From an uncultured Blautia sp. (GTDB lineage Bacteria > Bacillota > Clostridia > Lachnospirales > Lachnospiraceae), in contig URVB01000048.1 in assembly GCA_900551075.1 (NCBI GenBank), positions 1 through 31,366 on the forward strand: a DNA stretch of 31,366 nucleotides, in the 5' to 3' direction. Below the pieces are notes generated by a model. The model made no database searches, was not told where the DNA came from, and was given only the letters and a program-made list of their open reading frames with translations. The position numbers were made by a program, and so were the translations under genes. Of this stretch, positions 8,287-15,346 are shown one piece after another (position 1 is the stretch's first letter; every line of letters starts with the position of its first letter).

Positions 8287-9570
8287 TTAGTTCGAGCCGT
8301 GCTCTGCTTCATATTCCTGGACTTTACGGATCAAGTCACGGTTATAACGAATCCACTGTACATCGAAATTCTCAAGGAATGCATCCGTGTCACCCTCCAT
8401 CAGATAAGTCTGAATCAAGGCGTCAACGCTCATTTCCGAAGGATAATAATGATCCTGATAATCCACCATCCTGCCTTCGTCGATGTATTCTTTCATACCG
8501 TCAAGCATAGAAGGAAGTGTAAAATCGCCTTTCTTACACGGAACCGCATTCTGGTCATTCAGATAAATCTGAACAGATTCATCCTCCAGAAGGAAATTCA
8601 ATACTTCATATGCCGCCTCTTTGTTCTCACAGTCCTTCATAACCGAGAACTGCAAATCCACACCGGAGTTCAGAAGCTGTCCGTCTGCATCATCATTTGC
8701 CGGAAATACGAAGGAATCAATATCCATATCCGGGTTAACAGACAGAATCTGCGGGACCGCATAGCTTCCGATACAGTACATCGCAGACTCTCCCCTTGCA
8801 AAAGCAGTACATGCATCATTGTAAGAATATGCATATGGGTCAGCCTGCGCATAAGGCAGGAGCTGTATAATTTTCTCGGATAATTCTCTGTATTCCTCTG
8901 CAAAGGTCGTCTCGCCCTTGTTTACCCGCTGGCAGACATCTGCGGGGGCCAGGTCACAGGCCATTGCATTCCACGGCGCCAGACAGGTCCAGGTATCTTT
9001 AAATCCGAAATACAGCGGCTGCTGTCCGGATGCCTGAATTGTATCCAGCAATGTAATAAATTCATCCCAGGTTGTAGGAATTTCCCAGTTATTTTCTTCG
9101 AACATTTCGCGGTTATACAGAATACCTGCTGCATTTGCCGCATACGGAACCGCATAGATACCTTCCATAGGTACGAATTCCAAATTCTTGTCAATATCCA
9201 GATATGCCTGCTTAATGCCGGATAAGCCTTCAAAATCGGAAATATCCGCCAGCATGTCAGAATCTACGAAGTTGGAGAAGCTGACATCACCGCCAATACC
9301 AATGATATCCGGCACATCCTCTTTAATAAAGCGCGTCTTCAGAACCGTCATGGCATCTTTCGGAGATGAAATCTTCAATTCAATGTCATCATGAGATTCA
9401 TTAAATTTTTTCTCCATTTCCTCGAAAGCCTTCACTGCCTCGGGTTTGTAGTGAACCATTTCAATCTGAACCCTGCCATTGTCTGATTCTTTTTTGCAAC
9501 CGCCAAGGAGCAGGCCTGTTGCTGCCAGCACAACTGCTGAACCCAATGCAACTCTCTTCTTGTTAATCAT
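8287..9570 (-). CDS. Sugar ABC transporter substrate-binding lipoprotein (CUT1 type)
   Basis: Extracellular solute-binding protein of family 1, 427 aa. The N-terminus has Lys/Arg, a hydrophobic stretch and a clear lipobox (LLLGGC) with the lipidated Cys at residue 25, so it should be tethered to the outer face of the membrane. The mature part begins KKESDNGRVQIEMVHY and has the family's characteristic strings (WDEFITLLDTIQASG, ANDDADGQLLNSGVDL, EAAYEVLNFLLED). It is the first gene of the operon with the two permeases and GH36 alpha-galactosidase, so alpha-galactosides are the likely ligand. The promoter is at 9676-9704; an AraC regulator is transcribed divergently. Confidence 0.93.
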   Translation of the reverse strand: MINKKRVALGSAVVLAATGLLLGGCKKESDNGRVQIEMVHYKPEAVKAFEEMEKKFNESHDDIELKISSPKDAMTVLKTRFIKEDVPDIIGIGGDVSFSNFVDSDMLADISDFEGLSGIKQAYLDIDKNLEFVPMEGIYAVPYAANAAGILYNREMFEENNWEIPTTWDEFITLLDTIQASGQQPLYFGFKDTWTCLAPWNAMACDLAPADVCQRVNKGETTFAEEYRELSEKIIQLLPYAQADPYAYSYNDACTAFARGESAMYCIGSYAVPQILSVNPDMDIDSFVFPANDDADGQLLNSGVDLQFSVMKDCENKEAAYEVLNFLLEDESVQIYLNDQNAVPCKKGDFTLPSMLDGMKEYIDEGRMVDYQDHYYPSEMSVDALIQTYLMEGDTDAFLENFDVQWIRYNRDLIRKVQEYEAEHGSN

Positions 9571-9880
9571 TATAGTTCTCCTTTCCTTGTCCCAGATTTC
9601 TCTACCATGGTTTTGAGGATTCCCGGATACGTCTACCCGGGTGATACCGCCTGAGAAGCTTGTATGCTGATAAACATTTTAACATTCCCTTTATACAGCG
9701 TAAATGTTCCCATTAAGTCACTTTTATACCTAAATGCTATTTTTTAAGAATAGTGTTGAAGTATGTGCTCATTTTGATATATAATAAAAAAAAATCCCTT
9801 AATTTCATTGGTTTTTCACAGTATTTTTTTTATTTTTTTGTATATTTTCACCAATCTTTTCATTAAATGGAGGTACAAAT
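9571..9880. promoter_or_regulatory. Divergent control region between the alpha-galactoside operon and its AraC regulator
   Basis: This 310-base gap holds promoters in both directions. Minus strand (binding protein): -35 TTTACG at 9699-9704 and -10 TAAAAT at 9676-9681, spacer 17. Plus strand (AraC): -35 TTGAAG at 9756-9761 and -10 TATAAT at 9780-9785, spacer 18. Two direct GGGAA-type repeats (minus strand, 9707-9711 and 9685-9689) lie 22 bases apart around the minus-strand -35, a spacing that suits the two HTH motifs of AraC proteins. The AraC leader (about 9792-9880) is strikingly T-rich. No convincing CcpA site was seen. Confidence 0.6.
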
Positions 9881-10729
9881 ATGCCAAATCTCTTGTTTCA
9901 TATGTTTTCTGATGAGCGTTTCATGGATCTGACTCTGTATCAATACGGATATGAAAAATGCAAGCCCCTGCATTCTTACGGCCCCTTTGTCCGAAATCAT
10001 TTTCTGTTTCATTATGTTATCTCCGGCAAGGGAACTCTCCTGACAGACGATACGGACAATTCGTCTGTAGAACGCCATATTGGGCCAGGCATGGGCTTTC
10101 TCATAGAACCCAAACGAATCAATACCTATTTTGCCGACCGCAATGATCCCTGGGAATATACCTGGGTAGAGTTCGGCGGCCTTCGTGCAATGGAAATCCT
10201 GGAAAGTGCCGGTCTTTCCTCCGAATCGCCTGTTTTTGTTCCCAAAACCGCGCAGGCCGGCAATCTTCTGAAGGATGAGCTTCTTTACCTGGCCAACCAC
10301 GCGCAGGAATCCTCTCTTCACCAGATTGGCCATCTCTATCTGATCATGGACGCCCTGATCAGCGGTTCCTCCGGCAAACGTGCCGTTCAGGGAGGCAGGC
10401 TGGCGGAATTTTATACCAAAGAAGCTACGACCTTTATTGCCCAGAATTACGCCCTTCCTCTGACTGTAGAGGATATGGCGAATCGCTGCAATCTGGACAG
10501 AAGCTATTTCGGAAAAATTTTCAAGGAAACCATGGGACAATCGCCCCAGGAATTTCTCATTCGCTACCGCATGGCAAAGGCTGCTGAGCTTCTGAAACTG
10601 ACTGACCTGCCTATTGGGAAAATCAGTGCACAGGTTGGATATCCCAACCAGCTTCATTTTTCCAGGGCATTCAAAAATGTATATTCTGTCTCTCCAAGAG
10701 CGTACAGACAAAATCATAAAATAATCTAA
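9881..10729 (+). CDS. AraC-family regulator, MsmR/RafR-like activator of the alpha-galactoside operon
   Basis: The 282-aa protein has an N-terminal cupin-like sugar-binding domain (residues about 20-130, including HYVISGKGTLL and GPGMGFLIEP) and a C-terminal double helix-turn-helix AraC domain (about 182-280). The HTH shows LTVEDMANRCNLDRSYFGKI and the second-HTH signature IGKISAQVGYPNQLHFSRAF. GGAGG lies seven bases before the ATG. Divergent placement next to the binding-protein/permease/GH36 operon is the usual arrangement for a local activator that responds to the transported sugar; the ligand is inferred. A 284-codon antisense frame over this gene is judged a shadow. Confidence 0.92.
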   Translation: MPNLLFHMFSDERFMDLTLYQYGYEKCKPLHSYGPFVRNHFLFHYVISGKGTLLTDDTDNSSVERHIGPGMGFLIEPKRINTYFADRNDPWEYTWVEFGGLRAMEILESAGLSSESPVFVPKTAQAGNLLKDELLYLANHAQESSLHQIGHLYLIMDALISGSSGKRAVQGGRLAEFYTKEATTFIAQNYALPLTVEDMANRCNLDRSYFGKIFKETMGQSPQEFLIRYRMAKAAELLKLTDLPIGKISAQVGYPNQLHFSRAFKNVYSVSPRAYRQNHKII

Positions 10730-10735
10730 AAAACA

Positions 10736-10764
10736 TTTACAAGTAGTATTTAAAACTATATAAT
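10736..10764 (+). promoter_or_regulatory. Strong sigma-A-type promoter of the DUF1836 gene
   Basis: TTTACA at 10736-10741 and TATAAT at 10759-10764 are separated by exactly 17 bases. It starts just after the AraC stop codon and would give a leader of about 16 bases. Confidence 0.75.
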
Positions 10765-10786
10765 AAGGAGCAGAGGTGATGACAGA

Positions 10787-11416
10787 ATGACAATTGATAC
10801 AAAAAACATGATCAACAGCATTATGGATAGCATTTCCAGAATTGACTATATTAAACCCGAAGATCTGCCGAACATTGATTTATATATGGATCAGGTGACG
10901 ACCTTTATGGAATCACAGCTTGCTTCCACCAAGCGCTATCCGGACGATAAGATTCTGACCAAAACAATGATCAATAACTATGCCAAGAACAATCTTCTTC
11001 CTTCGCCGGAGAAAAAACGCTATTCGAAGGAACATTTGCTTTTATTGATTTTTATTTATTATTTTAAAAATATTCTTTCTATCAGTGATATCCAGACTCT
11101 CTTAAGTCCTATCACAGAAAAATATTTTAAGTCTGCAGGAGAAAAAGATCTGACTTATATTTACAACGAAGTCTTCAGTATGGAAAAAAGTCAGATAGAA
11201 TATCTGAAAAAAGACCTTCTGAAACGATATCATGCTGCGGAGGACACCTTCTCAGAGGCCAATGAGGAGGATCAGGATTTCCTGAAGAAATTCTCTTTTA
11301 TCTGTCTGCTCAGCTTTGACGTATATGTCAAAAAAATGCTGATCGAGCAGCTCATTGATGAAATGCGTCCGGAAGACGATGGAAAAAAACACCGAAAAGA
11401 AAAAACGAAAAAATAA
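10787..11416 (+). CDS. DUF1836 domain protein
   Basis: I recognise the DUF1836 family from the pattern ILTKTMINNYAKNNLLP followed by KKRYSKEHLLLLIFIYYFKN. The domain occupies residues about 20-130 and resembles a MerR-like winged helix: the 'TMINNY...LLP...RYSKEHL' layout recalls a recognition helix plus wing. DNA binding is therefore plausible but not shown. The C-terminal half is helical and ends in a basic tail (KKHRKEKTKK). The start at 10787 has GAGGTGAT eight bases upstream. The gene lies 90 bases upstream of the EIIC-like gene on the same strand with no terminator between them, so it may control or be cotranscribed with it. Confidence 0.8.
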   Translation: MTIDTKNMINSIMDSISRIDYIKPEDLPNIDLYMDQVTTFMESQLASTKRYPDDKILTKTMINNYAKNNLLPSPEKKRYSKEHLLLLIFIYYFKNILSISDIQTLLSPITEKYFKSAGEKDLTYIYNEVFSMEKSQIEYLKKDLLKRYHAAEDTFSEANEEDQDFLKKFSFICLLSFDVYVKKMLIEQLIDEMRPEDDGKKHRKEKTKK

Positions 11417-11443
11417 ATGATTGCTTTCTTTTCTGAAATATGA

Positions 11444-11500
11444 TAAGCTCTCTCTATTGACAAGACAGTTGTAAATACAAGTATCCATAGGGGGAGCTTA
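11444..11500 (+). promoter_or_regulatory. Long inverted repeat covering the Shine-Dalgarno sequence of the EIIC-like gene
   Basis: The left arm at 11444-11457 (TAAGCTCTCTCTAT) can pair with the right arm at 11487-11500 (ATAGGGGGAGCTTA): 14 base pairs including two G-U. The right arm contains the GGGGGAG ribosome binding site of the gene at 11506. The loop holds a minor hairpin (TTGT/ACAA) and a TTGACA. No T-run follows, so it is not a terminator. In an RNA reading through from the DUF1836 gene it would hide the ribosome binding site. Confidence 0.55.
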
Positions 11501-11505
11501 CTATT

Positions 11506-12570
11506 ATGGAAAAATTAAAAAAGGCACTGAATCATATTTTTATTGACGGCTTAAGCGGCATGGCCCTTGGACTGTTCTCCACGCTGATCGTCGGAACCAT
11601 CATCCAGCAGATCGGAAGCCTTATACCCGGTTACATAGGAGAAACGCTCTTCGTTCTCGGTAAGGTTGCCGCAGCCATGACAAGCGCAGGCATCGGAATT
11701 GGTGTTGCCTGCAAGTTTAAGGAAAGTCCTCTGGTCACCTTTTCTTCCGCAACTGCCGGAATGGCAGGAGGCTTCGCAGGCAAGCTTCTGGCAGGGAGTG
11801 TTCTGGCAGACGGCGCCATGGTCTTTTCCGGTCCCGGCGAACCGCTGGGCGCCTTCATCGCTGCTCTGGTGGGCATTGAGCTGGGACATCTTGTTTCCGG
11901 GAAGACAAAAATTGATATCCTTGTGACCCCTCTCGTTACGATTCTCGGCGGCTCCGCCGTCGGACTGGTCCTCGGGCCTCCGATTTCTGCCTTTATGACA
12001 GGGCTTGGAAGCATCATTAACTGGGGAACCGAACAGCAGCCATTCCTAATGGGCATCATTGTCTCCGTCCTAATGGGCATGATTCTGACTCTGCCTATCA
12101 GCTCTGCTGCTCTCGGGATTATCCTGAATCTCTCAGGGCTCGCCGCAGGCGCCGCAGTCATTGGATGCTGCTGCAATATGGTCGGCTTTGCCGTAGCCAG
12201 CTACCGTGAAAACAAAATCGGCGGCCTGATTGCACAGGGTGTCGGCACCTCCATGCTGCAGGTACCAAATATTGTCCGAAAACCCATCATATGGATTCCC
12301 GCCATTGTCTCCAGTGCCATTGTCGGCCCCATCGGCACCATGCTGCTGAATATGCAGTGCAATGCCACAGGCTCAGGTATGGGCTCGGCAGGCTTCGTCG
12401 GACAGATCATGACATGGCAGACTATGACCGCCTATGATGCGCCTATGGTCGTTCTGGTCAAAATCCTGCTGCTGCAGTTCATCCTTCCGGCGGTCATTAC
12501 ACTGGCTGTTTCTGAGTTCATGCGCAAAAAGAACTGGATCAAATTCGGAGATATGGCATTGGATATGTAA
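11506..12570 (+). CDS. Orphan EIIC-like membrane transporter (PTS_EIIC_2 family)
   Basis: The 354-aa product is a highly hydrophobic protein of about nine to ten spans, rich in Gly and Ala. I assign it to the PTS_EIIC_2 family (Pfam PF13303) from its start (IFIDGLSGMALGLFSTLIVG), the conserved GIGVACKFKESPLVTFSSA-like loop, and GMILTLPISSAALGI. In that family the IIC-like part normally stands alone, with no fused or adjacent IIA and IIB domains, and none are seen here, so true phosphotransferase activity is doubtful; the substrate is unknown. An unusual Cys triplet lies in a central segment (VIGCCCNM). AGGGGGAG precedes the ATG, within the inverted repeat at 11444-11500. Confidence 0.85.
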   Translation: MEKLKKALNHIFIDGLSGMALGLFSTLIVGTIIQQIGSLIPGYIGETLFVLGKVAAAMTSAGIGIGVACKFKESPLVTFSSATAGMAGGFAGKLLAGSVLADGAMVFSGPGEPLGAFIAALVGIELGHLVSGKTKIDILVTPLVTILGGSAVGLVLGPPISAFMTGLGSIINWGTEQQPFLMGIIVSVLMGMILTLPISSAALGIILNLSGLAAGAAVIGCCCNMVGFAVASYRENKIGGLIAQGVGTSMLQVPNIVRKPIIWIPAIVSSAIVGPIGTMLLNMQCNATGSGMGSAGFVGQIMTWQTMTAYDAPMVVLVKILLLQFILPAVITLAVSEFMRKKNWIKFGDMALDM

Positions 12571-12601
12571 AATAAGCCTGTTTTATTTTGGCAGCAAAAA
12601 A

Positions 12602-12636
12602 GAGGACATTGGCTCAAAAGCCGGTGTCCTCCTTTT
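12602..12636. terminator. Bidirectional terminator between the EIIC-like gene and the TrpR-like gene
   Basis: A 13-bp stem (arms GAGGACATTGGCT and AGCCGGTGTCCTC, two G-U pairs, loop CAAA) is followed by CTTTT on the plus strand, and by six T in the minus direction (A-run at 12596-12601). It can end both convergent transcripts. Confidence 0.85.
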
Positions 12637-12661
12637 ACGATTGCTTATACTCTTTTGTCCT

Positions 12662-12964
12662 TTACTCCTTCTCAGAGTTTTCGCGCATCCTTGCAAATAC
12701 CATCTCGTACCCATCATTTCCATAGTTCAGAGAACGGTTCACACGGCTGATCGTGGCAGTGGAAGCTCCGGTCTTTTCTGAAATATCCAGATATGTGCGC
12801 TTGTCCATTAACATTTTGGCAACTTCAAACCGCTGTGACAGCGAAAGAAGCTCATTAATCGTGCATACATCCTCAAAAAATGTATAACACTCTTCTTTAT
12901 CTTTCAGGCATAGGATCGCCTCAAACAGATGATCAACCGCCTCAGTCCTTATTTTCTTACTCAT
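12662..12964 (-). CDS. TrpR-like YerC/YecD-family transcriptional regulator
   Basis: A 100-aa all-helical DNA-binding protein of the TrpR superfamily. Visible family features are the conserved N-terminal helix (AVDHLFEAILCLKDKEECYTFF), CTINELLSLSQRFEVAKML, and the helix-turn-helix SEKTGASTATISRVNRSLNYG near residues 60-80. The start at 12964 (MSKKIRTEA) is chosen because AAGGAG lies six bases upstream; the frame is open to 13000 without a site. It has its own promoter at 13005-13033. The targets of YerC-type proteins are poorly known, so I cannot name an operon for it. Confidence 0.9.
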   Translation of the reverse strand: MSKKIRTEAVDHLFEAILCLKDKEECYTFFEDVCTINELLSLSQRFEVAKMLMDKRTYLDISEKTGASTATISRVNRSLNYGNDGYEMVFARMRENSEKE

Positions 12965-13004
12965 ATCCTGCTCCTTTGATTCAATCATATTACCTAACAT
13001 TCAT

Positions 13005-13033
13005 ATTTTAACACGCTAATATGTGATAAGCAA
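13005..13033 (-). promoter_or_regulatory. Promoter of the TrpR-like gene
   Basis: Minus strand TTGCTT at 13028-13033 and TAAAAT at 13005-13010 with a 17-base spacer. Confidence 0.65.
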
Positions 13034-13089
13034 GTAATTTTTGTAAAAAGCCGCAGAACGGTTTCAACACCAACCGATATTTATTTTCA

Positions 13090-13118
13090 TTGCATTTTTC
13101 CTTTCTTTTCGTTATACT
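13090..13118 (+). promoter_or_regulatory. Promoter of the YesL / radical SAM / DUF4364 block
   Basis: TTGCAT at 13090-13095 and TATACT at 13113-13118 with a 17-base spacer, about 70 bases before the YesL start at 13188. Confidence 0.7.
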
Positions 13119-13187
13119 ATTCTTTAGTTAATTACAAGACATGATGTCTGCCGTATTTTTTTACAAGGGAAAAGGAGCTGTAGAATT

Positions 13188-13859
13188 ATGAACCGTCTCT
13201 TTAATATGGACAACAAATTTTTTGCCTTTATGGGAAAGGTAGCAGATCTGTGTATTTTAAATTTGCTCTGTCTCATCTGCTGCATCCCCATAGTAACTGC
13301 AGGGGCTTCCATGACTGCCCTTTATTATGTGACTATGAAAATGGTACGGAACGAAGAATCGTACCTTTTCCGGAGCTTTTTCAAATCCTTTAAGCAGAAT
13401 TTTAAGCAGGCAACCATCATTCATATCATCATGCTGGCTTCAGCTATTATCCTGTATATGGACTTAAGTATCGTAAGAAACATGGACGGAACGATATCTA
13501 AGGTACTGAGCTTCGTGTTTGCCGCTTTCGCCTTTATATATGGGATCATTCTGCTGTATATTTATCCGGTGCTGGCAAAATTTTATAATACTATTAAAAA
13601 TACATTCAGCAATGCCTTTTTGATGTCTGTCCGGCACCTGCCCTACACCTTTCTCATGGTAGTGATCAGTCTCTGCCCCCTGGCAATCCTGTTTGTTCCG
13701 GTTTTCCAGGTGCAGTCCACACTGCTTATGCTCTTTATTCTCATAGGATTCGCAGGCATTGCTTACTGTAATTCTGCATTTTTTTGCAGAATTTTTGACA
13801 ACTACATCCCTGAAGAAACGCCGGAGCTTCCGGAGGATTCCGCAAATGAAATGGAATGA
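13188..13859 (+). CDS. YesL family (DUF624) integral membrane protein
   Basis: A 223-aa membrane protein with about five spans. The start (NMDNKFFAFMGKVADLCILN) and CIPIVTAGASMTALYYVTMK are the diagnostic DUF624 signature. YesL proteins are usually encoded near sugar ABC transporters or YesM/YesN pairs and their role is unknown; here the gene stands apart from the sugar loci, at the head of a three-gene block. GGAG precedes the ATG at 13188. Its last 14 bases overlap the next gene. The C-terminus is acidic and cytoplasmic (ETPELPEDSANEME). Confidence 0.9.
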   Translation: MNRLFNMDNKFFAFMGKVADLCILNLLCLICCIPIVTAGASMTALYYVTMKMVRNEESYLFRSFFKSFKQNFKQATIIHIIMLASAIILYMDLSIVRNMDGTISKVLSFVFAAFAFIYGIILLYIYPVLAKFYNTIKNTFSNAFLMSVRHLPYTFLMVVISLCPLAILFVPVFQVQSTLLMLFILIGFAGIAYCNSAFFCRIFDNYIPEETPELPEDSANEME

Positions 13860-14775
13860 AAAACCATATCATTCCCTTGATTATATGCTCCGGGAACGCT
13901 TCGGCGAAAAGGTATACAAGGTCACATTAAATGGAGGAATGACCTGCCCCAACAGAGATGGCAAAATCGGCAGGCGGGGCTGCATCTTCTGCAGTGTGGG
14001 CGGAAGCGGCGATTTTGCCGCAGATGCCTCTCTCTCCATTACAGAGCAGATTGACAGCCAGACTGCCATTTTGTCGTCTAAAAGACCCATCCGTAAATAT
14101 ATTGCCTATTTTCAGGCATATACAAATACCTATGCCCCTGTAGAATACCTCAGAAGTATTTTTGCAGAAGCGATGCTGCATCCGGACATTGTGGCACTCT
14201 CTATCGGTACACGGCCGGACTGTCTGGATGACGCTGTACTTACCCTGCTGGATGAACTGAACCGCATCAAACCGGTTTGGATAGAACTGGGTCTGCAAAC
14301 GATTCACGAAAAAACAGCACAATACATCCGAAGGGGCTATCCGCTGTCCTGTTTTGAGCGGGCCGTCACAGAGCTTCGAAGCAGAGAGATCGAAACCATC
14401 GTGCATACCATTCTCGGTCTGCCGGGAGAAACAAAAGAAAATATCCTGGAAACCATACAGTATTTAAACACAAAAGATATCCAGGGAATTAAGCTTCAGC
14501 TCCTCCATGTGCTCAAAGGCACTGATTTGGCTGCGGACTATGAAAAGCAGAAATTCCACATTTATGAGCGGAAGGAATATCTGGATATACTGATAGACTG
14601 TCTTGAACATCTGGACCCTTCCATTGTCGTCCACCGCATGACAGGAGACGGTCCCAAAGACTTACTGCTTGCCCCGCTCTGGTCAGGCAGCAAGCGTGAA
14701 GTTCTGAACCTCCTGCATCATCAGATGAAGGAACGCGGAAGCTTCCAGGGAAAGGCACTTACGCCTCCGGTGTAA
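13846..14775 (+). CDS. TIGR01212-family radical SAM protein (YhcC-like)
   Basis: A 309-aa radical SAM enzyme. The iron-sulphur cysteines are Cys34, Cys46 and Cys49 in CPNRDGKIGRRGCIFC, the C-x11-C-x2-C spacing of this family rather than the common C-x3-C-x2-C. Further signatures are YFQAYTNTYAP, LSIGTRPDCL, IELGLQTIHEKT and HTILGLPGET. The start at 13846 (MKWNEKPYHS) is set by GGAGG nine bases upstream and by homology; the frame is open further upstream inside YesL. It overlaps YesL by 14 bases, so translation is probably coupled. The reaction catalysed by YhcC-type proteins has not, to my knowledge, been established. Confidence 0.92.
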   Translation: MKWNEKPYHSLDYMLRERFGEKVYKVTLNGGMTCPNRDGKIGRRGCIFCSVGGSGDFAADASLSITEQIDSQTAILSSKRPIRKYIAYFQAYTNTYAPVEYLRSIFAEAMLHPDIVALSIGTRPDCLDDAVLTLLDELNRIKPVWIELGLQTIHEKTAQYIRRGYPLSCFERAVTELRSREIETIVHTILGLPGETKENILETIQYLNTKDIQGIKLQLLHVLKGTDLAADYEKQKFHIYERKEYLDILIDCLEHLDPSIVVHRMTGDGPKDLLLAPLWSGSKREVLNLLHHQMKERGSFQGKALTPPV

Positions 14776-14804
14776 TGGCCCGGAATGCAAGAAAGGAGGT
14801 AACT

Positions 14805-15317
14805 ATGGCAACACCATTTACCATTTACAAATTAATTGTTTTGTATATGCTTCAGCATGCGGAAGCAGCTTTAACTAACTCACAGATTTCGGAATTCATA
14901 CTGGAAAAGGAATATACCAATTATTTTCATCTTCAGCAGGCGGTTTCCGAGCTTGTGGAAGCAGATTTGCTGGAAAAACAGACGAGTTCCAATACTTCCT
15001 ATTACCGTATCACCGAAGAGGGAGGCCGGACGCTCTCCTACTTCGAAAAAGAGCTTTCCACTGACATTAAAAATGAAATCAGAGAATACCTTAAGGCCCA
15101 GGGCTGTCAGGAAGCAGAGCGTATTATGACCCCCGCAGATTATTATGGGACCTCCCAGGGAGGCTATGCCGTACGCTGCCGGTTAATTGAAAAAAACACC
15201 TCTCTGATTGATCTGAACATAGCTGCACCAAATTTAGAAGCAGCAAAATCCATGTGCCGTAACTGGCAGAAAAAATGCCAGAATATTTATGCAGAAATAA
15301 TGGAGGAGCTGATTTAG
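14805..15317 (+). CDS. DUF4364 family protein
   Basis: A 170-aa protein that I assign to DUF4364. The N-terminal 75 residues look like a winged-helix domain (IYKLIVLYMLQHAEAALTNS, LVEADLLEKQ, TSYYRITEEGGRTLSYFE), resembling PadR-type regulators; the C-terminal half is mixed alpha/beta with no known role. The start at 14805 (MATPFTIYK) is set by a full AAGGAGG at 14793-14799; a longer frame begins at 14775 without a site. It follows the radical SAM gene by 29 bases and is the last gene before a strong terminator, whose stem includes its stop codon region. Confidence 0.8.
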   Translation: MATPFTIYKLIVLYMLQHAEAALTNSQISEFILEKEYTNYFHLQQAVSELVEADLLEKQTSSNTSYYRITEEGGRTLSYFEKELSTDIKNEIREYLKAQGCQEAERIMTPADYYGTSQGGYAVRCRLIEKNTSLIDLNIAAPNLEAAKSMCRNWQKKCQNIYAEIMEELI

Positions 15318-15338
15318 CTCCTCCGTTATTTCTTTTGA
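15296..15338. terminator. Terminator at the end of the DUF4364 gene, probably bidirectional
   Basis: Arms AATAATGGAGGAGCT and AGCTCCTCCGTTATT (15 bp with one G-U pair, 5-base loop GATTT) are followed by TCTTTT on the plus strand. The left arm overlaps the end of the DUF4364 gene. Read on the minus strand it also follows the mmsB stop at 15347 and can end that convergent operon. Confidence 0.85.
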
Positions 15339-15346
15339 AATGGCGA

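Noticed and set aside
9863..10717. Long antisense open frame of 284 codons opposite the AraC regulator gene
   Set aside because: It mirrors a clearly conserved AraC-family gene, has no ribosome binding site, and its translation shows no family features; it is a codon-bias shadow.
11457..11485. Promoter for the EIIC-like gene from the perfect TTGACA at 11457-11462
   Set aside because: The hexamer 17-18 bases downstream (AGTATC/GTATCC) is a poor -10, so I could not support it.
11631..12176. Antisense frame of 181 codons opposite the EIIC-like gene
   Set aside because: It overlaps a well-supported membrane protein gene, and its Pro/Arg/Met-rich composition is typical of a shadow of a Gly/Ala-rich sequence.
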